In this document: positions 5,990-12,139 of the stretch, piece by piece | Layout: every line of letters begins with the position of its first letter | Numbering within the stretch: position 1 is the first letter of the stretch | Assembly: GCA_964440295.1 (NCBI GenBank) | Contig: CAYTRT010000029.1 | Span: forward strand, 1-14,981 | Direction of reading: 5' to 3' | DNA from: CALIKS01 sp964440295 | GTDB lineage: Archaea; Thermoproteota; Nitrososphaeria_A; Caldarchaeales; Calditenuaceae | Length of the DNA: 14,981 nucleotides | Notes under the pieces: generated by a model | Seen by the model: only the letters and a program-made list of their open reading frames with translations | Told to the model about the DNA's origin: nothing | Databases searched by the model: none | Made by a program: the position numbers and the translations under genes

Positions 5990-7078
5990 TCACGAAGGCC
6001 CCAGGTCTTTCCCCTTTATGAGTGTTAATTCATAAAGTCCGTTCGTTATTCCACTCTTCAGGGCGGCAATTGCCAATCGGTAATAATTGTCAGATAGCGG
6101 GACATAGTGGACAGTCTTGACGATGTTCGCTCCATTCTCAAGGTAGAAGTAGACGAACTCTCTTAACTCTGTTTTCTTCTCAAATTTCTCCCTGTTTACA
6201 TAGATAAAGAGCGGTCTCGCTAGTGGATATGTAAATGTAGTTATTGTCTCTTCATCAGGCAAGATACATTCCGAACTTGGGACGGCGTCGTCTCTAATCT
6301 TCACGACTTTTAGCCTATCTTTATTATTCACGTAGTATGCATACCCAAAGTATCCGAGTGCGTATTTCTCGCTCTCCACGCTGGCGACAAGGACGTTGTC
6401 ATCCTCAGAAGCCACGTAGTCGGTCCTGCTCGACTTAAGCTTACCCACTACTCTCTCCGTGAAGTAATCAAAGGTTCCGGAGTCAGGTCCAGGTCCGTAG
6501 AGCCTTATGGGCTCCTTTGGCCACTCGGGCCTAACGTCGCTCCAGAACTTCACACTGCTGTCAGGTCTCCATATCTCCCTCAGCTCAGAAATCGTGAGAC
6601 AATCAACAAAATCATTTTCAGGATTTACAACCACTGCCAATCCATCAATCGCTATGGGAATCTCTATCCATCCCACTCCATTTTTGGCAGCTGTCTCAGC
6701 CTCTGTTTTCAGGATTGGCCTGGATGCATCGTTGATGTCTGTCTCGCCTGAGACAAACCTTTTGAAGCCTCCTCCCGTTCCCGAGATCCCGACGGTGACT
6801 CTGACATTTGGATGCAGCTTCATAAATTCCTCAGCAACCGCCTCTGTTATTGGGTATACCGTGCTTGAGCCATCGATCTCGACGCTGCCAGATAATTGTG
6901 CCGTGGACGTGCCTATCCCGATGGTCTCGGTAATGTAAAATGTAACAGTAGTGGCGACTGCCTGACCTGAGCTTGAAGAGGACATGAAAAACCCAGCAAA
7001 GCCACCAATAAACAGCATGGCTATGCATAGCAATACCGTGAATAAATTCAGGCTCAACCCACTGCCTAATTTGTCCAA
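5990..7078 (-). CDS. pstS: PstS phosphate-binding protein, membrane-anchored
   Basis: 362 residues. A hydrophobic helix at about 10-32 is followed by a Ser/Thr-rich linker (33-62), so the protein is probably tethered outside the cell by an uncleaved N-terminal anchor or a processed signal; I see no lipobox cysteine in a convincing place. The phosphate-binding motifs are in order: DGSSTVYPIT (69-78), SGTGGGFKRF (99-108), ETDINDASRPI (112-122) and GPDSGTFDYF (197-206). These supply the Ser/Thr/Asp/Arg ligands seen in PstS structures. It captures phosphate and hands it to PstCA. The start is TTG 7078: no in-frame ATG lies upstream, and a strong TATA-like box sits about 34 bp ahead, giving a very short leader. 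It is the first gene of the pst operon, and its promoter probably drives all five genes. Confidence 0.95.
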   Translation of the reverse strand: MDKLGSGLSLNLFTVLLCIAMLFIGGFAGFFMSSSSSGQAVATTVTFYITETIGIGTSTAQLSGSVEIDGSSTVYPITEAVAEEFMKLHPNVRVTVGISGTGGGFKRFVSGETDINDASRPILKTEAETAAKNGVGWIEIPIAIDGLAVVVNPENDFVDCLTISELREIWRPDSSVKFWSDVRPEWPKEPIRLYGPGPDSGTFDYFTERVVGKLKSSRTDYVASEDDNVLVASVESEKYALGYFGYAYYVNNKDRLKVVKIRDDAVPSSECILPDEETITTFTYPLARPLFIYVNREKFEKKTELREFVYFYLENGANIVKTVHYVPLSDNYYRLAIAALKSGITNGLYELTLIKGKDLGPS

Positions 7079-7107
7079 ACTACATCGGTAAAAAGAAATC
7101 TGCAGGA

Positions 7108-7116
7108 TAATATATA
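7108..7116 (-). promoter_or_regulatory. TATA-like box of the pst operon
   Basis: The minus strand reads TATATATTA, centred about 34 bp before the TTG of pstS. This is the best archaeal core promoter in the 161 bp between pstS and tRNA-Met and predicts a leader under about 10 nt. Confidence 0.6.
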
Positions 7117-7143
7117 CCTGGAGTAAAATGTATGTATAATTTC

Positions 7144-7156
7144 ATATAGTCTATAT
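7144..7156. promoter_or_regulatory. 13-bp palindrome upstream of the pst promoter
   Basis: ATATAG-T-CTATAT is a perfect inverted repeat about 28 bp upstream of the pst TATA-like box. Its place is where an activator of phosphate uptake could bind, but it is purely AT-rich apart from one G/C pair per arm, so chance is a real alternative. Confidence 0.25.
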
Positions 7157-7202
7157 AGAATCCATAACAAACTCCGAGACCAGAAACTGTTTTAAAATAA
7201 TT

Positions 7203-7217
7203 TGCAAAATAAAAATC
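7203..7217 (-). terminator. T-rich terminator candidate behind tRNA-Met
   Basis: On the minus strand, 23-37 bases after the tRNA-Met 3' end, the sequence reads GATTTTTATTTTGCA. Archaeal RNA polymerase stops at such T tracts without a hairpin. It also precedes the pst promoter and could insulate it. Confidence 0.35.
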
Positions 7218-7239
7218 GTTCACACTATTCAGATTAATG

Positions 7240-7313
7240 TGCCGGCGGTGGGATTTGAACCCACAACGACGGGATTATGAGCCCCGCGCTCTGCCAGGTT
7301 GAGCTACGCCGGC
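7240..7313 (-). tRNA. tRNA-Met (anticodon CAT), elongator type
   Basis: A 74-nt cloverleaf on the minus strand. The acceptor stem is GCCGGCG/CGCCGGC, the D arm GCTC/GAGC, and the anticodon stem CGGGG/TCCCG has one G-T pair at the loop end (loop CTCATAA). The variable loop is TCGTT and the T arm GTGGG-TTCAAAT-CCCAC. The discriminator base is A; there is no CCA and no intron. The first pair is G-C and the anticodon stem lacks the three G-C pairs of archaeal initiators, so it is not the initiator. CAT can also be the agmatidine-modified tRNA-Ile2; the acceptor stem fits elongator Met better, but this is not settled. Confidence 0.9.
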
Positions 7314-7451
7314 AGCTCTGGCCAGTCCCACCTACCGGACATAAACTAGACCCACTCAGGATTATTTATCCTTAACACGTTAAAAGTTCAAAAAATAATA
7401 GATTCTAGCTTTTGTTTGGTAGATTTCTTGGGTCGAGGGTCGTCTCGTAAT

Positions 7452-7943
7452 TTATGGTATTATCGTCAACGGGCAGGGTAGGTTCTCTAGGTACTTCTTC
7501 TGGCTTCTGAATAATCCCTTTGTGGCCTTTCTGAGTTCCTCTACTCCGATGACGATCTTTGCTGGGCATATGTTGTTTGCAAGTGCGGCTATCCTCTTCA
7601 TGGAGTTCTCCAGCTCGATCACTTTATCGTACTCTATGCCTTCCCTTCTAAGAGTCTCTTCAAACGGCATTAATAGTTGTTCCGCAAACATTGTCTTGTA
7701 GACATAGTTTGGATCAGCGTTTATCTTCTCAGTAAGCACATAGTTGTTGAACTCGAAGGGTGGCTTTACACCCTCGTCAACCACTGCAGCAAGTATTATC
7801 TTTCCATCTGCCTCCTTCGCCATCTGAACAGCCGCCTCAAAGACCTTCCTAGACTCCTCACTATCATTGATTACGACTAATATCGCCTGCTTGGTCTTTT
7901 CTACCTGTTCTTCTACCTCTTTAGTGATTCCCAACACTGCCAT
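7452..7943 (-). CDS. Universal stress protein (UspA) family-like protein
   Basis: About 163 residues from ATG 7943. After a charged lead, the first Usp strand-turn-helix is AILVVINDSEESRKVFEAAV, followed by AKEADGKIILAAVVDEG. The second half ends with PAKIVIGVEELRKATKGLF and LENLPCPLTIIP, matching the Usp ending '..hAPCPVLVV'. The usual nucleotide loop G-2x-G-9x-G(S/T) is absent (IGVEELRKATKGLFRS keeps no proper glycine pattern), so ATP binding is doubtful. The frame stays open to TTG 7970, but the TATA-like box at 7975-7983 puts the transcript start near 7954, and GGTGATG (7946-7952) is a good ribosome site for ATG 7943. The function is unknown beyond the family; it is a single gene between tRNA-Met and the iron permease. 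Confidence 0.7.
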   Translation of the reverse strand: MAVLGITKEVEEQVEKTKQAILVVINDSEESRKVFEAAVQMAKEADGKIILAAVVDEGVKPPFEFNNYVLTEKINADPNYVYKTMFAEQLLMPFEETLRREGIEYDKVIELENSMKRIAALANNICPAKIVIGVEELRKATKGLFRSQKKYLENLPCPLTIIP

Positions 7944-7974
7944 TTTCATCACCAGCTGTATGGTGAGCAACCTG

Positions 7975-7983
7975 AATTATAAA
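7975..7983 (-). promoter_or_regulatory. TATA-like box of the Usp-like gene
   Basis: The minus strand reads TTTATAATT, about 36 bp before ATG 7943. This predicts a leader of about 10 nt that includes the GGTGATG ribosome site, and so supports the start at 7943 over the TTG at 7970. The rest of the 281 bp between this gene and the iron permease (7944-8224) is AT-rich, with a small GGGC-TAAGTT-GCCC hairpin at 8083-8096 and nothing else I can identify. Confidence 0.5.
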
Positions 7984-8224
7984 CATGTTATAATAATTGT
8001 TAGTAATCAGCATTACACGTATATACGGCTATATTGAAAAAATACCCAAAAACTCAATTAAATAGACCAAGAAACACCTAAAGGGCTAAGTTGCCCAATA
8101 AATCAGTTATAAAATAATAATACGGCCGTCATGATTGAGCACTAAAATTATTTTGACGTGAGAATTGCTTTGTATTTTCTATATGAACTTGATTACATTA
8201 TCAGACCTTTTTGGGTTTATCTAT

Positions 8225-9058
8225 TCAGCTCTTAATAGATCTGTACTTGTAAATTATGGTCGGTAACGCTACTAATAAGTAAGATGCATGTAGAATAACT
8301 CTGAGCCACTCTGCCTTTACGGTATATCCAACCATGACTGCAAATATCGAGCCTATGGCTCCCTTATGATGGAGTGGATCGCTTTGCTGAATTGGCAATG
8401 AATAAGCAATTTCCGACAGCCAGCCCAGCTCTATTCCTGACTCCTCCGCATATTCGACAAACTCATGTGCACCGTATCCCGCGAGTCCTCCGGCTATAAG
8501 TATTAACAATACTGCAGTCATGTAAAAAAATCGGCTCATGCTTAGCCTCACTCCAATCGCGAATATTACATACGCCAGTACTAGCGCGGCTATTACCCCC
8601 ATAATTACGCCTATGGACGAGGCCAGCGGAGTAATGATGAAAAAGGGCGTAAGGAATAGGACTGTCTCTAATGCTTCTCTAGAAACAGCTATGAACGCAA
8701 AGGCTCCGAGGCCGATTGCCTCTCCTTTGCTTATGTAGGCTGCGACCCTCCGTTCTATGTCCTGCTTCAAATAAGGCGCCTTCGTAGTCATCCAATAGAT
8801 GACTGATGATAATACTGCGGTTGCAGTCCATGCTGATGCAAACTCAAATAGCAGCTGAGTAGATCTTGACAACGAGCCATATACCAGCCAGACAGATATG
8901 CCAGCAAACAGGCCCGACAACACGGCCAAGAATGATCCATACCATAAATACCACGCATAGATATGACCGCCCGCCTTCCTTAGGTATGAATATGCTATCG
9001 ATATGATCAAGGCGGCCTCGAAAGCCTCGCGGAGAGCTATTAGAAACTCGCCTATCAT
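8225..9058 (-). CDS. FTR1/EfeU-family high-affinity iron permease
   Basis: 277 residues with about seven membrane helices. Both iron-transport REXXE motifs are present, each inside a helix: LREAFEAAL (R10-E14) and SREALETVLF (R127-E131). The acidic and histidine-containing stretch HEFVEYAEESGIE (198-210) and the HHKGAIGSIFAVMVGYT segment before the last helices are also usual for this family. FTR1-type permeases take up iron; fungal members work with a multicopper oxidase and bacterial EfeU with EfeO/EfeB, but no partner is seen here. The start ATG 9058 lies 27 bp after a strong TATA-like box, so the mRNA is probably almost leaderless. A palindrome overlaps that promoter and may be the site of iron control. 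It is a monocistronic gene, well separated on both sides. Confidence 0.93.
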   Translation of the reverse strand: MIGEFLIALREAFEAALIISIAYSYLRKAGGHIYAWYLWYGSFLAVLSGLFAGISVWLVYGSLSRSTQLLFEFASAWTATAVLSSVIYWMTTKAPYLKQDIERRVAAYISKGEAIGLGAFAFIAVSREALETVLFLTPFFIITPLASSIGVIMGVIAALVLAYVIFAIGVRLSMSRFFYMTAVLLILIAGGLAGYGAHEFVEYAEESGIELGWLSEIAYSLPIQQSDPLHHKGAIGSIFAVMVGYTVKAEWLRVILHASYLLVALPTIIYKYRSIKS

Positions 9059-9071
9059 GCGTCATAATAAC

Positions 9072-9084
9072 ATAACGGCGTTAT
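9072..9084. promoter_or_regulatory. 13-bp palindrome in the iron-permease promoter, candidate operator
   Basis: ATAACG-G-CGTTAT is a perfect inverted repeat whose far arm runs into the TATA-like box of the permease and whose near arm covers the ground up to the expected transcription start. A repressor bound here would block TBP or polymerase. DtxR/IdeR- or Fur-type metal regulators act this way on iron-uptake genes, but the protein is not identified. Confidence 0.45.
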
Positions 9085-9090
9085 ATAAAT
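9081..9090 (-). promoter_or_regulatory. TATA-like box of the iron permease
   Basis: The minus strand reads ATTTATATAA with a purine-rich AATAGAA just upstream as a possible BRE. It is centred 27 bp before ATG 9058, so the transcript should start at or within a few bases of the start codon. The T-rich TTTGTTTTT just upstream (9098-9106) may end transcripts of the synthetase gene at 9160. Confidence 0.6.
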
Positions 9091-9159
9091 TTCTATTAAA
9101 AACAAAGGACGTAAGTCAATGCTAACTCCAATTATGGTTGCCTACCAGTTCCGAGCAGG

Positions 9160-11931
9160 CTATTGAGGAATCTCTTCCTTCTCTAACGTCTCTTTCTTAG
9201 CCGGGGCGGTTGTTACGGCTGGCATTATGGTTTGTTCCGCTTTGACAGCTGCTCCTAGTTTGAGCTTTAACTCGACATAGACCTCGTCTGTACCGTACTT
9301 AATGTCAAATCCGAGTTTTTTGCATAGCCCGATCATTTTTGTGTTTTCCGGGAGGACGATTCCGTAGATCGAGTCTAATCCCTTCTCGAGCGCCACTTCG
9401 ATTAACATGTCGGTGAGCTTTGTTCCAAGGCCTTTTCCTTGGAAGTCATCTGCAACGAGAACTGCAAACTCCCCTCTCTTCCTATCCGGCTCGATGATCA
9501 GTCTGCCAACGCCGACGTTTCTTCGCTTTCCATCCTGGTTATACTCAGCAATTATTGCCATCTCTCGGTCGTAGTCGATGTTACAGAACCTTACGAGCAT
9601 CTCGTGAGTGATATCCCTTATGACTTGGAAGAACCTGAACCTGCTGGACTCTTCGGATAAGCCCTTGATGAGCTCGTACTCGAGCGGCTCGTCCTCAGGC
9701 CTGATTGGTCTTAAGAGGACCTCTCTTCCATCCCTGAGCCTCCAGAGCCTAATGTATTTTGTCGGATACGGCATAATGACGAGGTGAGGATAAGGCTCAT
9801 GCGAGTCAACACACTCAGGGTCTAAGACAATCCTAAAATCAACAGCATAGATCGAGTTGTCGGTGACTATTAATGGATTTATGTCGGCCTCCTTAATCTC
9901 GGGAAAATCAACGATGAGGTTCGAGAACCTCACTATTATTTCTTCAAGCTTTTTCATGTCTGCCGGCGGCTTGCCCCTCATCCCATGCACCAAGGAGTCA
10001 TAGATCTTCGTCTCCTCCATCAGTCTCCTTGCAAGCACTTGGTTGAGCGGCGGCAGCCCGATGGAAAAGTCCTTAAACACCTCCGTAGCAATGCCCCCAG
10101 TCCCAAACATTATCACAGATCCGAAATCCGGATCCTTCTTTGATCCCAGTATTAGTTCATAGTTCGTGGGTCTTATCATTTGCTGGACGTATACGCCCTT
10201 TATTTTTGCATCAGGCGCTTTTGACTTGACCGTATCTATTAGTTTAAGGAACGCGGTTCTCAGCTCGCTCTCTGACGACACGTTTGTCACCACGCCTCCC
10301 ACGTCGGTCTTATGAACTATGTCGTGCGATACGATCTTCAGCGCAACTGGATAGCCGATCTTCGAGGCTATCGAGAGCGCCTCGTTCAAGTTTGTCGCAA
10401 GCTCCCCTCTAGGCCTCGGGATGCCGTATGCGTCTAAGAACTTATCACTCTCATCAGGAGTCAGTATGACTCGTCCCTCGCTGAGGATCTTCTTTATCAG
10501 GATCTTCAAAAAGTTCTTGGGAGGTGAAGGGTCTATCGGCAGGTCTACGGGGGTCTCATAGAGGAGCTCCAAGTTTCTCTTATACTTGTACATGTATATG
10601 TATGTCTTGACTGCCTCCTCGGGAGTCTCGTAAGTAGGTATGTCGCTTTTATGGAAGAGCTGCCTAGCCTCCCATACCTCGTCTCCACCCATCCACACAG
10701 TCAGGACAGGCTTAGCCCTCGCGCTCTCCCTGACTATCTCGACTATTTCCTCAGCGAGTTCAAGAGACCTAGCTGCTCCCTGCGGCGTGTAAATCACAAC
10801 TATTCCATCTACGTTTGGGTCAGCCAAGCATACCTTTAGCGCGGTCGTGTATCTGTTAATATCCGCGTCTCCAAGCACGTCAATCGGGTTTCCGTGGCTC
10901 CAGTATGGAGGAAGCAGTGCGTTGAGCGTCTCCATCGTTGTCTCAGATAGTTGAGCCAACACGCCTCCGTTCTCCGCCACTGCGTCAGCCGCTATCACTC
11001 CTGGCCCGCCTGCATTTGTTATTACAGCGAGCCGAGGACCTGCCGGGAGATGTCTAGAATCTAGGACGCTCGCACAGTTGAACAGGTCCTGAATCTCGTC
11101 GACCCTGACTACTCCTACTCTCCTAAAGGCGGCGCGGTAAACCTCAAAGCTGCCCGCCATCGATCCTGTATGGGATAGCGCTGCCTTCGCCCCTGTGGAG
11201 TATTTTCCAGGCTTTATGACTATTATGGGCTTGTTTCTAGCGAATCCTCTCGCGGCGCTCATGAATTTCCTTGCGTCGCCTACGCTCTCCATGTAGATCA
11301 GGATGCTCCTGGTGTATGGGTCTTGTCCGAGGAAGTCTATCAGATCTCCGAAGTCTATGTCTATCATCGAGCCCAGAGAGATGAACATGCTGAAGCCGAT
11401 GTGGGCACTGACTGCCCAATCTAGTATTGCGGAGCCTAGCGCTCCACTCTGAGAAATGAAGGCTATCTGGCCAGGCTCTGGGTCTTTAAGAATGAAGGTC
11501 GAGTTTAGGCCCACCGGTGGCCTGATAAAGCCTAGGCAGTTGGGCCCAAGCACTCTTATGCCATATTTGCTCTTAATTTTCTTTATCTCTTCCTCGAGCC
11601 TCCTGCCTTCCTCTCCAGTCTCCCTGAACCCGGCCGAGACTATGACTACTCCTTCCACGCCAGCCTCGCCGCACTCCTCTACGAGTTTGGGGACGGTCTT
11701 GGCCGGTGTCGCTATTATGGCTAGGTCTACGTGTTCTGGGACATCCTTTATTGAGGGATAGCATTTTAGCCCTAGTACGCTCTCCCTGTTAGGGTTGACT
11801 GGATAGATCTCTCTATCGCCGTTGCCCTTTAGCAGGTTCTTAAGCAGGGCTAGGCCTACGCTGCCCTCTCTGTCCGTCGCGCCTATCAATGCCACAACCT
11901 TAGGGTTAAACATCCGTTCGAGGCTGCCCAA
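9160..11931 (-). CDS. ADP-forming acyl-CoA synthetase (alpha-beta fusion) with C-terminal GNAT acetyltransferase domain
   Basis: 923 residues. Domains in order: CoA-binding Rossmann domain (about 5-135, FNPKVVALIGATD at 8-20), CoA-ligase/flavodoxin-like domains (about 150-455), ATP-grasp domain (about 485-705), GNAT domain (about 735-890) and a Pro/Lys/Glu-rich tail. The phospho-carrier histidine of acetyl-CoA synthetase alpha is present (H254 in ALSHTGSMAG), as is the ATP-grasp histidine (H540 in IVHKTDVGGV). The GNAT acetyl-CoA loop is DDFQGKGLGTKL (829-840). The enzyme should interconvert acyl-CoA + ADP + Pi with acid + CoA + ATP. The layout is that of bacterial Pat/PatZ lysine acetyltransferases, but those are reported to lack the catalytic histidine. 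The start is TTG 11931: SLERMFNPK matches the family N-terminus, and GGAG (11938-11941) lies 6 bases upstream. ATG 11913 would cut the first helix. It is divergent from sufB. Confidence 0.92.
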   Translation of the reverse strand: MGSLERMFNPKVVALIGATDREGSVGLALLKNLLKGNGDREIYPVNPNRESVLGLKCYPSIKDVPEHVDLAIIATPAKTVPKLVEECGEAGVEGVVIVSAGFRETGEEGRRLEEEIKKIKSKYGIRVLGPNCLGFIRPPVGLNSTFILKDPEPGQIAFISQSGALGSAILDWAVSAHIGFSMFISLGSMIDIDFGDLIDFLGQDPYTRSILIYMESVGDARKFMSAARGFARNKPIIVIKPGKYSTGAKAALSHTGSMAGSFEVYRAAFRRVGVVRVDEIQDLFNCASVLDSRHLPAGPRLAVITNAGGPGVIAADAVAENGGVLAQLSETTMETLNALLPPYWSHGNPIDVLGDADINRYTTALKVCLADPNVDGIVVIYTPQGAARSLELAEEIVEIVRESARAKPVLTVWMGGDEVWEARQLFHKSDIPTYETPEEAVKTYIYMYKYKRNLELLYETPVDLPIDPSPPKNFLKILIKKILSEGRVILTPDESDKFLDAYGIPRPRGELATNLNEALSIASKIGYPVALKIVSHDIVHKTDVGGVVTNVSSESELRTAFLKLIDTVKSKAPDAKIKGVYVQQMIRPTNYELILGSKKDPDFGSVIMFGTGGIATEVFKDFSIGLPPLNQVLARRLMEETKIYDSLVHGMRGKPPADMKKLEEIIVRFSNLIVDFPEIKEADINPLIVTDNSIYAVDFRIVLDPECVDSHEPYPHLVIMPYPTKYIRLWRLRDGREVLLRPIRPEDEPLEYELIKGLSEESSRFRFFQVIRDITHEMLVRFCNIDYDREMAIIAEYNQDGKRRNVGVGRLIIEPDRKRGEFAVLVADDFQGKGLGTKLTDMLIEVALEKGLDSIYGIVLPENTKMIGLCKKLGFDIKYGTDEVYVELKLKLGAAVKAEQTIMPAVTTAPAKKETLEKEEIPQ

Positions 11932-12124
11932 ATTGTTCTCCAGTCATTCATGTCTAGCCGTAGTTTTTAGGTTTATTGCAAGTTTACTTTTCCTTTATAC
12001 GATTGAATTTTGCTGCTTTGACATTTGTATTAGTGTGGATGTGTTTAGGTCTTGGTAGGAGTGATATTTTCTTATTTTTTAGTTGGGGTTTTGCTTTTTG
12101 TTGTGGTTTGTTATTGTTTATATA

Positions 12125-12132
12125 GGAGATGG
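12125..12132 (+). promoter_or_regulatory. Ribosome binding site deciding the sufB start
   Basis: GGAGATGG lies 7 bases before ATG 12140 and matches the archaeal consensus GGAGGTGAT well. The same frame is open back to a TTG at 12083, but that adds 19 residues unlike any SufB N-terminus. The divergent 208-bp region 11932-12139 is T-rich on the plus strand and holds several TATA-like stretches (for example 11993-12001 for the minus strand), none decisive. Confidence 0.55.
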
Positions 12133-12139
12133 TATAACA

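Noticed and set aside
7151..7158. CTATATAG self-complementary octamer as a separate regulatory site
   Set aside because: It overlaps the longer palindrome at 7144-7156 and is too short and AT-rich to stand on its own.
8083..8096. Small GGGC-TAAGTT-GCCC hairpin as a terminator or small RNA
   Set aside because: Only four pairs, no T tract in the right place, and it is 128 bp beyond the end of the nearest upstream gene on the minus strand.
12083..12139. Possible N-terminal hydrophobic extension of SufB from TTG 12083
   Set aside because: It resembles no SufB N-terminus, SufB is cytoplasmic, and a good ribosome site lies inside this stretch, 7 bases before ATG 12140.
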